Below are positions 27,860 to 36,113 of a DNA stretch of 64,000 bases, piece by piece. Positions within the stretch are counted from its first letter, which is position 1. The number at the start of each line of letters is the position of its first letter. The position numbers were made by a program, and so were the translations under genes. Below the pieces are notes generated by a model. It ran no database searches. It worked only from the letters and a program-made list of their open reading frames with translations, and was not told the DNA's origin. This DNA comes from Pedobacter sp. FW305-3-2-15-E-R2A2. Its GTDB lineage: Bacteria > Bacteroidota > Bacteroidia > Sphingobacteriales > Sphingobacteriaceae. The stretch is from positions 5,518,001 through 5,582,000 of the forward strand of contig NZ_CP151803.1 of assembly GCF_038446955.1 (NCBI RefSeq). The letters are read 5' to 3'.

Positions 27860-29062
27860 TTATGGCATAACTGTAATTTTCCTCCCTTCGATTTTAAAGT
27901 GTACCGTTTTTGTTAATTCTAAAATATTCAATACTTCAGATACCTCTTTAAATCGTGATACCGTCCCTATAAAAGTATTATCTGTTGTTTTTCCCTGATA
28001 AACGATCTCTACATTATACCACCTGGAAATCTTCCTCATGATGCTGCGGAGATCCTCGTTTGCAAACATGAAATAGCCATTTTTCCAGGCTACTGCTTCT
28101 TCTGTATCAGCCGGAATCACATGAAAATGGTCATAGGCAAAGATGGATTGCTGATTCGGTTTTAGGGTTAGCTTGTTGTTCAGCCGGATGCTTCCCTCCA
28201 GTAAAGTCGTTACGATGCTTTCTTCATCCTGATAAGCGTTGACGTTAAAATGTGTACCCAATACCTCTATGACTTGTTCCCTGCCTTCCTGGTCCGGGCG
28301 GACTTTAGTCATGACCTTAAATGGCTGATGCTTGTTCTTTGCGACTTCAAAATAGGCTTCCCCATTGAGTACAACATGGCGCTCTTTGAGTTTACGGAAA
28401 GACTGCGGAAAGGTCAGAGCGGAAGCAGCATTGAGCCAAACCTTCGTTCCATCAGGCAAATTGACCTGATATTGTCCGCCACGTGGGGTAGCTATCGTAT
28501 TGTATTTTGGCTGCCCGTTCGAAACTTCATTTTCCGATCCGCTGGCAGCGCCGGCATCATAAATCACCTGCCCCTCGGCAGTCTTTCGGATGGTCATCCC
28601 CCCCTGCCTGGCAAGGGCACCATTTTCGGCATCGGTCAATGAGATCTCTGATCCGTCGGCAAGGATCAGGATGGCTTTATTCCCTCCGGGAGCGATGTCT
28701 GCCCTAACGTGTTCGGGAAAAACCTTTGCCGGTTCCGGAACAACCTGTCTGTAAAAATACAGGCCTACAGAGAGCGTTAACAATACCACCGCAGCAGCAA
28801 GCCATCGGAACCGCACAAGAATCGGCTTTCTTGTGATGACCGCAGGCTTATCAATTCCAACAATTTTTGTCAGCATCCCGGACCAAACCAAATCCTCCGT
28901 CATTTTCGAGGAAGATTCTTCCTCCTCCAGCAGCATGTCCGAAATTCCTTCCAAAACAGCTTCCGCTTCCATCCCAGTCAATTCCAGCAACTGCCGCCTT
29001 TCGGCTGCGCTGAGTGTTTCTTTTTCAAATTTTCCCAATAGCTGTTTTACCTGTTCCTTCAT
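27860..29062 (-). CDS. FecR-family anti-sigma regulator
   Basis: Inner-membrane anti-sigma factor of 400 aa. N-terminal cytoplasmic segment (1-85), membrane helix (about 87-105), periplasmic FecR domain (ATPRGGQYQVNLPDGTKVWL, LNGEAYFEVAKNK) and C-terminal DUF4974 (about 325-400). It should restrain the sigma factor encoded 63 nt upstream and be released by SusC 2. Same layout as the module-1 FecR. Confidence 0.92.
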   Translation of the reverse strand: MKEQVKQLLGKFEKETLSAAERRQLLELTGMEAEAVLEGISDMLLEEEESSSKMTEDLVWSGMLTKIVGIDKPAVITRKPILVRFRWLAAAVVLLTLSVGLYFYRQVVPEPAKVFPEHVRADIAPGGNKAILILADGSEISLTDAENGALARQGGMTIRKTAEGQVIYDAGAASGSENEVSNGQPKYNTIATPRGGQYQVNLPDGTKVWLNAASALTFPQSFRKLKERHVVLNGEAYFEVAKNKHQPFKVMTKVRPDQEGREQVIEVLGTHFNVNAYQDEESIVTTLLEGSIRLNNKLTLKPNQQSIFAYDHFHVIPADTEEAVAWKNGYFMFANEDLRSIMRKISRWYNVEIVYQGKTTDNTFIGTVSRFKEVSEVLNILELTKTVHFKIEGRKITVMP

Positions 29063-29125
29063 AGCTTCTGATACTAAGAAGCTGGAAAAGCAATTAAGGA
29101 CTATCGGGAATTAAAAAAAATATTA

Positions 29126-29719
29126 TTATTTCAATAAGGCGAGATAAGCCAATATACTGAGCGTCACACCATGATGACGTAAATGTTCCCGGATGGACTT
29201 CAGAGAGACCACCAATGCATTTTTTACGGTATTTGGAGAAAGATGGAGCGAATCTGCAATTTCAGGAATATTTAATCCCTGCCCTCTGCTCATCAGATAA
29301 ATCTTTTTTCTTTGTGCCGGTAACCGGTCAACGGCATCGGTAATCAATTGATTGATTTCATTGAGCTGAATCGTATCAATCGTCGTATTGCTTTCATTGG
29401 GCTGCTCTTGCCTGAGGTTATCAATGGCTCTGGCTTGCTTCAGTACCTTTCTAAGGTGACCAAGACATTCGTTTGAAGCATACTTGTACAACCATGCTTT
29501 TACATTCTCTACCTCGTCCAGCTTATCCCTGTTTAACCAAACCCGCAAAAAAGTATCCTGAATAATTTCCTCAGTTGCAGCTGTCGATTTTGTAAAGCGC
29601 AAAGCGAAAGCTTGTAATACAGGGAGATAATGATAGAACAAAACACCAAATGCCTGTTCATCCCCCTCCGAAATTTGCTTCAACAACAGCCGTTCATTAA
29701 AAATTTGTTTTAATGTCAT
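29126..29719 (-). CDS. ECF RNA polymerase sigma-70 factor
   Basis: ECF sigma of 197 aa. Region 2: DEQAFGVLFYHYLPVLQAFA and ATEEIIQDTFLRVWLNRDKL. Region 4: RLPAQRKKIYLMSRGQGLNI with HTH SPNTVKNALVVSLKSIREHL. The hydrophobic C-terminal end (LSILAYLALLK) is usual in this subgroup. It heads the second redox SusCD module. No exact TAnnTTTG -7 element is visible upstream. Confidence 0.92.
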   Translation of the reverse strand: MTLKQIFNERLLLKQISEGDEQAFGVLFYHYLPVLQAFALRFTKSTAATEEIIQDTFLRVWLNRDKLDEVENVKAWLYKYASNECLGHLRKVLKQARAIDNLRQEQPNESNTTIDTIQLNEINQLITDAVDRLPAQRKKIYLMSRGQGLNIPEIADSLHLSPNTVKNALVVSLKSIREHLRHHGVTLSILAYLALLK

Positions 29720-29867
29720 ACCCTTAATTTCCCCCTACATATCCTGAAATGCCTTTTTAAAGACCTGAAATACGTACCGTAATGTTAAATAATTATTTTG
29801 AAACCATTGGCATTGTAAAAAACAACCTCCAATGATCCCTCAAAAATTCAACATAAAAAAGGCTTCA

Positions 29868-30344
29868 TTAGCTGCCTGGCTCAGCCTTATTCCTGTTTCG
29901 GGTCAATTTCAAGGGACCTGAAGAAGCATCTTCCAGATAAAAAACTACAGGAGGACCTGTCTTTGTTTGTTTTGGCCTGTCACGACATTCCCCTGAAAAT
30001 TTGATGCTGTCGGTGAAGAAAACCACTTTCGAACTATCCTCAAAATAATACCTTCCAAACGCAGATGTAAAGCAGTCATTTCCACACCAGGCAACGTAAC
30101 TACTCACGAAGTGTTCCTTGTCAACAAAATGGATGATGTTTCCCACCCACAATCCAACGCTATCTGCATGGGGCATCAAGACATAATCTTCAGGTTCATT
30201 TGAAATTCCAAATAGTTCTTCAGTTTCAAATATCTTCTTCGAAAGTGTATTTTCAGTGGCAGTATATGCATGCACTTCCGTGTGGCGACTGTTACAGCTT
30301 AAGGTAAGTGTAATCAGGATCAGGTATAAAATGTTAAGCTTCAT
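29868..30344 (-). CDS. hypothetical lipoprotein
   Basis: A protein of 158 aa I do not recognise. The start at 30344 (MKLNILYLILITLTLSC) gives a normal lipoprotein signal with Cys 17; the open frame could begin at 30377 but would put 11 residues ahead of it. The mature part is acidic to neutral with Cys pairs (AWCGNDCF, SGECRD) that could form disulfides, and ends in a basic tail. It lies alone between the beta-glucan locus terminator and sigma 2. No function can be assigned. Confidence 0.65.
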   Translation of the reverse strand: MKLNILYLILITLTLSCNSRHTEVHAYTATENTLSKKIFETEELFGISNEPEDYVLMPHADSVGLWVGNIIHFVDKEHFVSSYVAWCGNDCFTSAFGRYYFEDSSKVVFFTDSIKFSGECRDRPKQTKTGPPVVFYLEDASSGPLKLTRNRNKAEPGS

Positions 30345-30400
30345 GTCGTAATGACGCCAATAACCGGAAGATTCCATAAACTAACCATTTAAACTTAGGC

Positions 30401-30430
30401 AAAAAAAAGATGGCCTCTCCAGACCATCTT
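30401..30430 (-). terminator. terminator of the beta-glucan locus
   Basis: AAGATGG (30407-30413) pairs with CCATCTT (30424-30430) with a 10-nt loop and a run of T on - (A8 at 30401-30408). It lies 29 nt beyond the GH5 gene. Confidence 0.85.
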
Positions 30431-30458
30431 ATCAATTTACAATTAAACACGAGAGCAT

Positions 30459-32234
30459 TTACTTTTCAAAGCGGATGCTGCTAAAATTGAAGCCTCCGGT
30501 ATTTATATAAACTTTTAATTTCTGGATTCCTTTCGTTAGCCGAATCCCCTTCAGGATCATTGGCTTAAAGCTCTCCCGACCACCTGTCTGCGGAATGCTT
30601 TTATCGGCAACAACTGTTTTTCCATTCAGGAGTACAGAAATGTTCCCCTTGCTATCCTTTGCAGCGACATTCAGTGTCAAATGATAACTTCCTGCATCCT
30701 GTACATTGATCGTATACTGTAACCATTCTCCGGCTTCTGTATCACTTACAAAGTATCCTGCTTTGGGAGCGGTATGTTTTCTGATATCCACTCCATCATT
30801 CCGATAGGTCCTGCCCCGGTTTCCAATTGTCGTCTTTTGCGTGGAAACATGATAATCTGCAGTATCCTGATCAAAATAAGCTTGCCCGTTGATCCCCAAA
30901 TCATAATCTACCGCGGCAAGGCTAACTCCGGCTTTAATCACATTCGCTTTAAACGGTTTCGTTTCGGAAGAGAAGGGCTGTCGAAACATGGCATCTACCA
31001 CATCAGCATGAAAGATATTGTGCTCTATTTTCAAATCCTCAGCCAATTGCATCAAACCTTTTTCCGCAATAGCAGCCGAAGGTTTTGGCCCTTGTCCATT
31101 CCAATACTTCAAAACCGCATCGTATTCCGGATTGCTTTTTACCTGCAATGGATTATTGTGTCCCAATTTTTTCAATGGCCACCAGGCCCAGCCGATATTG
31201 TTCTTTTCAAAAAGACGAATCGCTTCTGTGAACCAAACGTTGGAATTTTCTCCCGTTTCTCCCAGCCAGACCGGTACATTCTGCTCATTCCTTGCCTTTT
31301 CCATCCCTCCTACAGAAGCCTGATCATTAAAAGCCCAGTATTTATGAAAGCTGAGGACCATATTCTGATCCCAAAGGGGGAAAATTCCGTTATAGTTATT
31401 TCCCCAGCCATTCCCTTCGATGATCAGCATGTGCTTTTGATCGACCTCCCTGATGGCTTGAGTAATCTCTACCATCAGCTTTCTCAACCCCACATTTTTC
31501 TGTTCTTTTAATCCGTTTTTATCATTTTCGCGGTCTTCAAATCCCCAGTTGGGTTCATTGATAATATCATAGGCGCCAACCCAGGGTTCATTGGCATATC
31601 GCTCTGCCAGCTTACGCCAGAGTGCCACCGTCTTTTGCTGGTTGGCCTCACTATCCCATAAAGAGGGCATTGTCGGATCACGGTCTGAAATGTTCAAATC
31701 GTTTCCTTGTCCGCCGGGTGCAGCATGCAGGTCCAGAATGAGGTAGAGCTGATATTCCTTACACCAGGCCAGCAGACTATCTGTCATCGCAAATCCCTGC
31801 TCAAGCCAGGTATGCTGTCCCGGCACAGGCTCCTGATCTACAGGCAAAGTATACAAGTTAAAATGCATTGGAAGGCGGACAGAATTAAATCCCCAATCTT
31901 TCATCGCTTTAATATCTGCTTTACGTGTATGATTGGTGCGCCATGCCTGATAAAACACTTTGGTTTTATCTTCCCCAATCAGGTTCTTGATCCTTTCCCG
32001 GATTTTAAACTGCTGCCCTTCATTATTCAGGCCCAACATGTATCCTTCCTGAACCATCCATCCTCCAAAACCCATTCCTCTCAACAGCACATTCTCTCCT
32101 TTTTCATTCCTGATTTCCTTGCCTTCTGTCTTTAGAAAGCCTTGGGCGCCTGCCTTTTTCAGACCGAAAAAAAGCATAATTACACCGCACAGTACGCTTA
32201 ACGGAATTGTTTGTCTTATCTTCATATTCTTCAT
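30459..32234 (-). CDS. GH5-family endoglucanase with C-terminal CBM6
   Basis: Secreted beta-glucanase of 591 aa. Signal peptide to about residue 30. The GH5 (beta/alpha)8 domain (about 35-410) shows the acid/base Glu227 in YDIINEPNWGF and the nucleophile Glu326 in VPVWLGETGEN. A CBM6-like module follows (about 440-591: GEWLQYTINVQDAGSYHLTL, ending FNFSSIRFEK). Such enzymes cut beta-1,3-, 1,4- or 1,6-glucans; which is not clear from motifs. It ends the locus with a GH16 laminarinase-like enzyme, so beta-1,3(1,6)-glucan is the likely target. Confidence 0.88.
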   Translation of the reverse strand: MKNMKIRQTIPLSVLCGVIMLFFGLKKAGAQGFLKTEGKEIRNEKGENVLLRGMGFGGWMVQEGYMLGLNNEGQQFKIRERIKNLIGEDKTKVFYQAWRTNHTRKADIKAMKDWGFNSVRLPMHFNLYTLPVDQEPVPGQHTWLEQGFAMTDSLLAWCKEYQLYLILDLHAAPGGQGNDLNISDRDPTMPSLWDSEANQQKTVALWRKLAERYANEPWVGAYDIINEPNWGFEDRENDKNGLKEQKNVGLRKLMVEITQAIREVDQKHMLIIEGNGWGNNYNGIFPLWDQNMVLSFHKYWAFNDQASVGGMEKARNEQNVPVWLGETGENSNVWFTEAIRLFEKNNIGWAWWPLKKLGHNNPLQVKSNPEYDAVLKYWNGQGPKPSAAIAEKGLMQLAEDLKIEHNIFHADVVDAMFRQPFSSETKPFKANVIKAGVSLAAVDYDLGINGQAYFDQDTADYHVSTQKTTIGNRGRTYRNDGVDIRKHTAPKAGYFVSDTEAGEWLQYTINVQDAGSYHLTLNVAAKDSKGNISVLLNGKTVVADKSIPQTGGRESFKPMILKGIRLTKGIQKLKVYINTGGFNFSSIRFEK

Positions 32235-32243
32235 TTCCGCTTT

Positions 32244-33122
32244 CTATTTATCAATCATCTTATAGTACCTGACATAATCCAGTTCAAGTTTTTGCGGAAA
32301 AACGGCATCATCGATCCCTTGTGCACCACCCCAATCACCGCCTACTGCAATGTTTAACAATAAGTGGAATTTCTTATCAAATGGCCATACTTTATAACCT
32401 GTTCCTTCATTCACAAACTCAAAAACTTTCTGGTTGTCAAAATACCCTCTGATCGCATAAGGCGTCCAGTCTACCCGGTACAAATGGAAAGCAGAACTTG
32501 CTCCCGGAATCTTCACTGTACTTGATTTCTGCGTATTGATTTTGAAATAATAGGCTTCGGTATGGGTAGTGAAATGGACGTTATCCTGATCGTATCCAAC
32601 ATGCTCCATGATGTCTATTTCTCCTGATTTCGGCCAGTCTCCATAGGCCCGTTCTGTAGGCAACATCCATATTGCCGGCCAGGTGCCTTTACCCGATGGT
32701 AATTTTGCCTTTACTTCAATCCGCCCGTAAAGTACATCGAGTTTATTACGGGTCACCAACCTTGCTGAAGAATAGGCCATTCCGCCGCTGTTTTCTTTTT
32801 TTGCGGTAATGGTAAGCAGGCCATCACCGACCCTGCTGTTCTCCAGATTATTGGTATAATTCTGTTTTTCATTATTTCCCCATCCGCTTCCACCGAGATC
32901 ATAATCCCATTTTGAAGAAGAGGCAGCCCCGGTATAATCAAATTCATCATACCAGAATGGAGTAGCTTCAAAGGTCCAGTTTTTGTCGACAGGAACATTT
33001 GGAACCGGAGGGGTGATAATAGGTCCATCGTCCTTGGACGTGGAACAGGAGATTAGGGAAAACAAAGCTATAATTGGGGCAGTAAAGATGGTCATCATCG
33101 CTGTTCTATTGTTTATAAGCAT
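32244..33122 (-). CDS. GH16 laminarinase-like endo-beta-1,3-glucanase lipoprotein
   Basis: Glycoside hydrolase family 16 enzyme of 292 aa, cutting internal beta-1,3 (or mixed-linkage) glucan bonds with retention. Lipobox LISC (Cys 26) puts it on a membrane, probably the cell surface. The catalytic motif E168-I-D170-I-M-E173 is intact, followed by HVGYDQDNVH and a jelly-roll ending ELDYVRYYK. It lies 10 nt upstream of the GH5 gene. Between it and the upstream surface lipoprotein gene is a terminator-like hairpin. Confidence 0.92.
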   Translation of the reverse strand: MLINNRTAMMTIFTAPIIALFSLISCSTSKDDGPIITPPVPNVPVDKNWTFEATPFWYDEFDYTGAASSSKWDYDLGGSGWGNNEKQNYTNNLENSRVGDGLLTITAKKENSGGMAYSSARLVTRNKLDVLYGRIEVKAKLPSGKGTWPAIWMLPTERAYGDWPKSGEIDIMEHVGYDQDNVHFTTHTEAYYFKINTQKSSTVKIPGASSAFHLYRVDWTPYAIRGYFDNQKVFEFVNEGTGYKVWPFDKKFHLLLNIAVGGDWGGAQGIDDAVFPQKLELDYVRYYKMIDK

Positions 33123-33140
33123 ACAAAGCTGTTTTTAGAA

Positions 33141-33181
33141 AAAAGCAGGCAAGCCTGAATGCGAACGATTCAGACTTGCCT
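33141..33181 (-). terminator. terminator-like hairpin inside the beta-glucan locus
   Basis: On -, AGGCAAGTCTGAAT (33181-33168) pairs with ATTCAGGCTTGCCT (33160-33147), a 14-bp stem with one G-U pair and a 7-nt loop, then GC and a T run. On + the G-U position is a C-A mismatch. It lies between the surface lipoprotein and GH16 and probably lowers enzyme transcript levels. Confidence 0.7.
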
Positions 33182-33191
33182 ACTGGATTTC

Positions 33192-34592
33192 TTATTTAAA
33201 TTCAAAATCGTCAATGTAGAAAATTCCAGGATTTGGATGTCCTTCTCCTCCCAACTGGACTACAATTCTATCGTATACCGTATCTGCAGAGAAGGTAGAG
33301 AAATCAAATTCAAGCTCGATCCAGCTGTTAAAGACATTCAGCACTTTTGCCACCTCTCTTTGTGTGGTCCATGCATTGCCTCCGAGTAAAGAATTCTGGA
33401 GTTTAACCACCACCTTCGGATTAACTTTGGAAAAATCATTATAAGAAGGCAGGAAGACCTTCATCTTCACCTTATTTTTAGTGCTCAGGTCTAACCTGTA
33501 TGGCAATGTAGCCTGCAGATTTCCGTACTGAGCATCAACACCATCTTTTTTTGCGTAAAAGCCAACCTTGGCAGAGGTATTCACAGGCAGGGGCGCCGGA
33601 TTATCATAAGCCTTTTTATAAGTGATGTTTTCCGCCAGCCAGGTGATGTTTCCTGCAGCATCAAAATCATCGCTCAGATTTGCTGCTTTGAGAGGTTTCT
33701 CCACTACAACAGGAGGTTTAGGCGTAAAACCCTTTCTCGACAAGCGCAGGTACCAGGCCTGATCGGCTACCGCTTTACTGGTGGTCCTCAGGTACATCTG
33801 ATCATCCGTAATGGACAGGATCTCATATTGAGAGGAGCCGGTATAATAAGCGATAAAGCCATTATCCGAAAGATTAATAAACTTTTTACCCCCACTGAAA
33901 ACGAGTTTCCAGGTCATATTGCCAGGCGGGGTATAGTTGACCATCACATCTTCCGTAGCACCACTTGCACCAAGGTCTTTCGCATTGTCTTTATTGGCAT
34001 AAGTTGTTCCGTTATTCACATAACTATACTTCCAGCCGTTTAGATTGAAAGTCATCTCATCATCGTAAATACCGAAAGCCTTCTTTTCTTCAGGACCTGC
34101 TTTAAACCATTCATCGGTGGTACCGGTTATCGGACCTAATCCAAGATGTCCTACCGTTCCCTTTTCTATCACCCAGGTCTTTCCATTTACATTCGCCGCA
34201 GTACCTGTCAAGGCATCGTACTCAGGTCCCCTGAGCATGTCGGTATTGGTTTGAGCAATCACCACCTGTTTGGTCACAGAGGCAAATCCTTCTTTCGTGA
34301 AAACGGTGAGTTTTACGGTATAAGTTCCCGCTTCAGGATAGGAACCACTGATGGTATTTCCTTCTCCGGAGGTGCCATTTCCAAGGTCCCAGATGACCTT
34401 AAAGCCACCGGATTCATTTTTAAAATCTATGATATTTGCATTGGAAGCCTTCGGGCTTGCACTGAATTTTGCAGCCCCGGGTACGGAGTTCTTATCTACC
34501 GGAAAATCTGTCCGTTTACAGGATGCCGTCATTAAAATCAGTCCCGCCAGCAGGCAAGTCCAGGATTTAAGGCAATTATATGGAGTTTTCAT
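33192..34592 (-). CDS. PKD-domain surface glycan-binding lipoprotein (SusE/F position)
   Basis: Predicted outer-surface lipoprotein of 466 aa; lipobox TASC (Cys 25). A PKD domain (about 55-115) shows WDLGNGTSGEGNTI and AGTYTVKLTVF. The middle region (about 125-290) is beta-rich with many aromatic residues; the C-terminal part (about 305-466) looks like a carbohydrate-binding jelly roll ending GIFYIDDFEFK. Its place right after SusD matches surface glycan-binding proteins of other beta-glucan loci. Binding itself is inferred from context. Confidence 0.75.
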   Translation of the reverse strand: MKTPYNCLKSWTCLLAGLILMTASCKRTDFPVDKNSVPGAAKFSASPKASNANIIDFKNESGGFKVIWDLGNGTSGEGNTISGSYPEAGTYTVKLTVFTKEGFASVTKQVVIAQTNTDMLRGPEYDALTGTAANVNGKTWVIEKGTVGHLGLGPITGTTDEWFKAGPEEKKAFGIYDDEMTFNLNGWKYSYVNNGTTYANKDNAKDLGASGATEDVMVNYTPPGNMTWKLVFSGGKKFINLSDNGFIAYYTGSSQYEILSITDDQMYLRTTSKAVADQAWYLRLSRKGFTPKPPVVVEKPLKAANLSDDFDAAGNITWLAENITYKKAYDNPAPLPVNTSAKVGFYAKKDGVDAQYGNLQATLPYRLDLSTKNKVKMKVFLPSYNDFSKVNPKVVVKLQNSLLGGNAWTTQREVAKVLNVFNSWIELEFDFSTFSADTVYDRIVVQLGGEGHPNPGIFYIDDFEFK

Positions 34593-34603
34593 CTTCTTAT
34601 TAA

Positions 34604-36097
34604 TTAATTATATCCAGGATTCTGTGTAATTCCGCCTTTAGTAAGGTCGATTTCGTCTTGGGGAATAGGCAGGTGTTCGCTTTTTCCAACTGCAAATCCA
34701 GTCAAAGCAGCGGCTGCTTTCTTCGTGCGCACCAGGTCAAAGAAACGATGTCCCTCAGTAGCCAGTTCCAGTCTTCGCTCGTTGTAGATATTGTCAATTG
34801 TAGCTGGGATACTTGCCAGACCAACCCTTGCCCTAACCAGGTCAAGTAAGGTCTGTGCCCTTCCCTGATCGCCACCGGCACGAACCAAAGCCTCAGCTTC
34901 CATGAGATAGGTATCAGCAAGTCTGATTTCTATTTCATTGATCGGCCAATTTAGCTCAGCAGTACCACTGGTTGCCCTTACAGCCGCCAGAGGGGCATAT
35001 TTTTTGATGAAATAATCGGTGTTCTGATACCTTGCCGTATAGGTTGCTCCCTGTGATTTTAAGTCCTTCCCATCAATAATGGTAAAGGCAAAGCGGGGAT
35101 CGTTCTTCATGAAATCTACCAGACTTTCTGTCACCGGACAAAAGCCCCAGCCATTGGAATACAATGGCCCGCTATAGCTGTCCGCTCCAATAAACTGAGG
35201 TGCAACATTGCCTTCCCCCCCGTTTATAAAGCCCCAATCTCCCCATGCTGCATTATTAGAATGTGGAATTTCGAGAATAGACTCTGCGCTGAACTTATTT
35301 TTCGGATCAAATATATCCCCGAAATTTGGAAGCAGCTGGTACCCATAATTGGTATTCACATCTTTCAATAAGCTTGCTGCTTCAGCCATTTTAGCATTTT
35401 CATTGGAATACAATAAAACTTTTCCCAGTAAGGCTTTTGCAGCTCCCTGGGAGATCCTGCCTTTTTCTGTGGCCGCTACAGAAGCTGGTAAACCAGGAAA
35501 TGCTTCCCTCAGGTCTTTTTCGATCTGCGCATAAACCAATGCGGGATCAACCTGTTTCTGCGTGTAAAGCTCGCTGGTCTCCAACATCTTGGTGATCAGT
35601 GGAACCCGTCCAAAAAACCGAACCAGGTCGAAGTAAAAATAAGCCCTCAGGAATTTCGCTTCTGCGGCAACGCGGGTTTTGAAAGCAGGAGTTAAAGAGG
35701 TATTCAGCTCCATCTTGGCCAGCAATATATTCGCCCGGTAAACCCCGGTAAAGTTTTTACTCCATAAGCCTACCTGCGGCCCCACCCTGGAGTCCATTTT
35801 AAAATTATCAAAAGCGACCCAGTTTGGCTGATCAGAAGGACTACTTCCACCGGCATAGCAATCATCGGAAGCTGCGCTCAGCAGGGGCATTTTCATCGTA
35901 TATCCTCCTGAGTTTCCCCATTGCATCACATCATAAGTGGCAATCAATCCCTGATATACTTCTCCATCGGTTTTATAAAAATTCCCTTCCAAAGCGGTCC
36001 CTCGGGGTGCCACTTCCAAAAAGTCTTTCTTGCAGGACGTTCCCGCTTGCATGATCACTAGAATAGCGATCGCATATTTTATTTTATTGAATGTCAT
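34604..36097 (-). CDS. SusD/RagB family glycan-binding lipoprotein
   Basis: Surface lipoprotein of 497 aa; lipobox GTSC (Cys 22). SusD hallmarks: KFLRAYFYFDLVRFFGRVPL, and C-terminal YNERRLELATEGHRFFDLVR with the ending LPIPQDEIDLTKGGITQNPGY. It sits 16 nt after SusC 3 and should bind beta-glucan oligosaccharides for import. Confidence 0.93.
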   Translation of the reverse strand: MTFNKIKYAIAILVIMQAGTSCKKDFLEVAPRGTALEGNFYKTDGEVYQGLIATYDVMQWGNSGGYTMKMPLLSAASDDCYAGGSSPSDQPNWVAFDNFKMDSRVGPQVGLWSKNFTGVYRANILLAKMELNTSLTPAFKTRVAAEAKFLRAYFYFDLVRFFGRVPLITKMLETSELYTQKQVDPALVYAQIEKDLREAFPGLPASVAATEKGRISQGAAKALLGKVLLYSNENAKMAEAASLLKDVNTNYGYQLLPNFGDIFDPKNKFSAESILEIPHSNNAAWGDWGFINGGEGNVAPQFIGADSYSGPLYSNGWGFCPVTESLVDFMKNDPRFAFTIIDGKDLKSQGATYTARYQNTDYFIKKYAPLAAVRATSGTAELNWPINEIEIRLADTYLMEAEALVRAGGDQGRAQTLLDLVRARVGLASIPATIDNIYNERRLELATEGHRFFDLVRTKKAAAALTGFAVGKSEHLPIPQDEIDLTKGGITQNPGYN

Positions 36098-36113
36098 AAT
36101 TTCTCTTTTTAAG

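Noticed and set aside
30774..31511. Long + strand open frame (245 codons) opposite the GH5-CBM6 gene
   Set aside because: It is the antisense of a well-supported enzyme, lacks any recognisable motif and has atypical composition.
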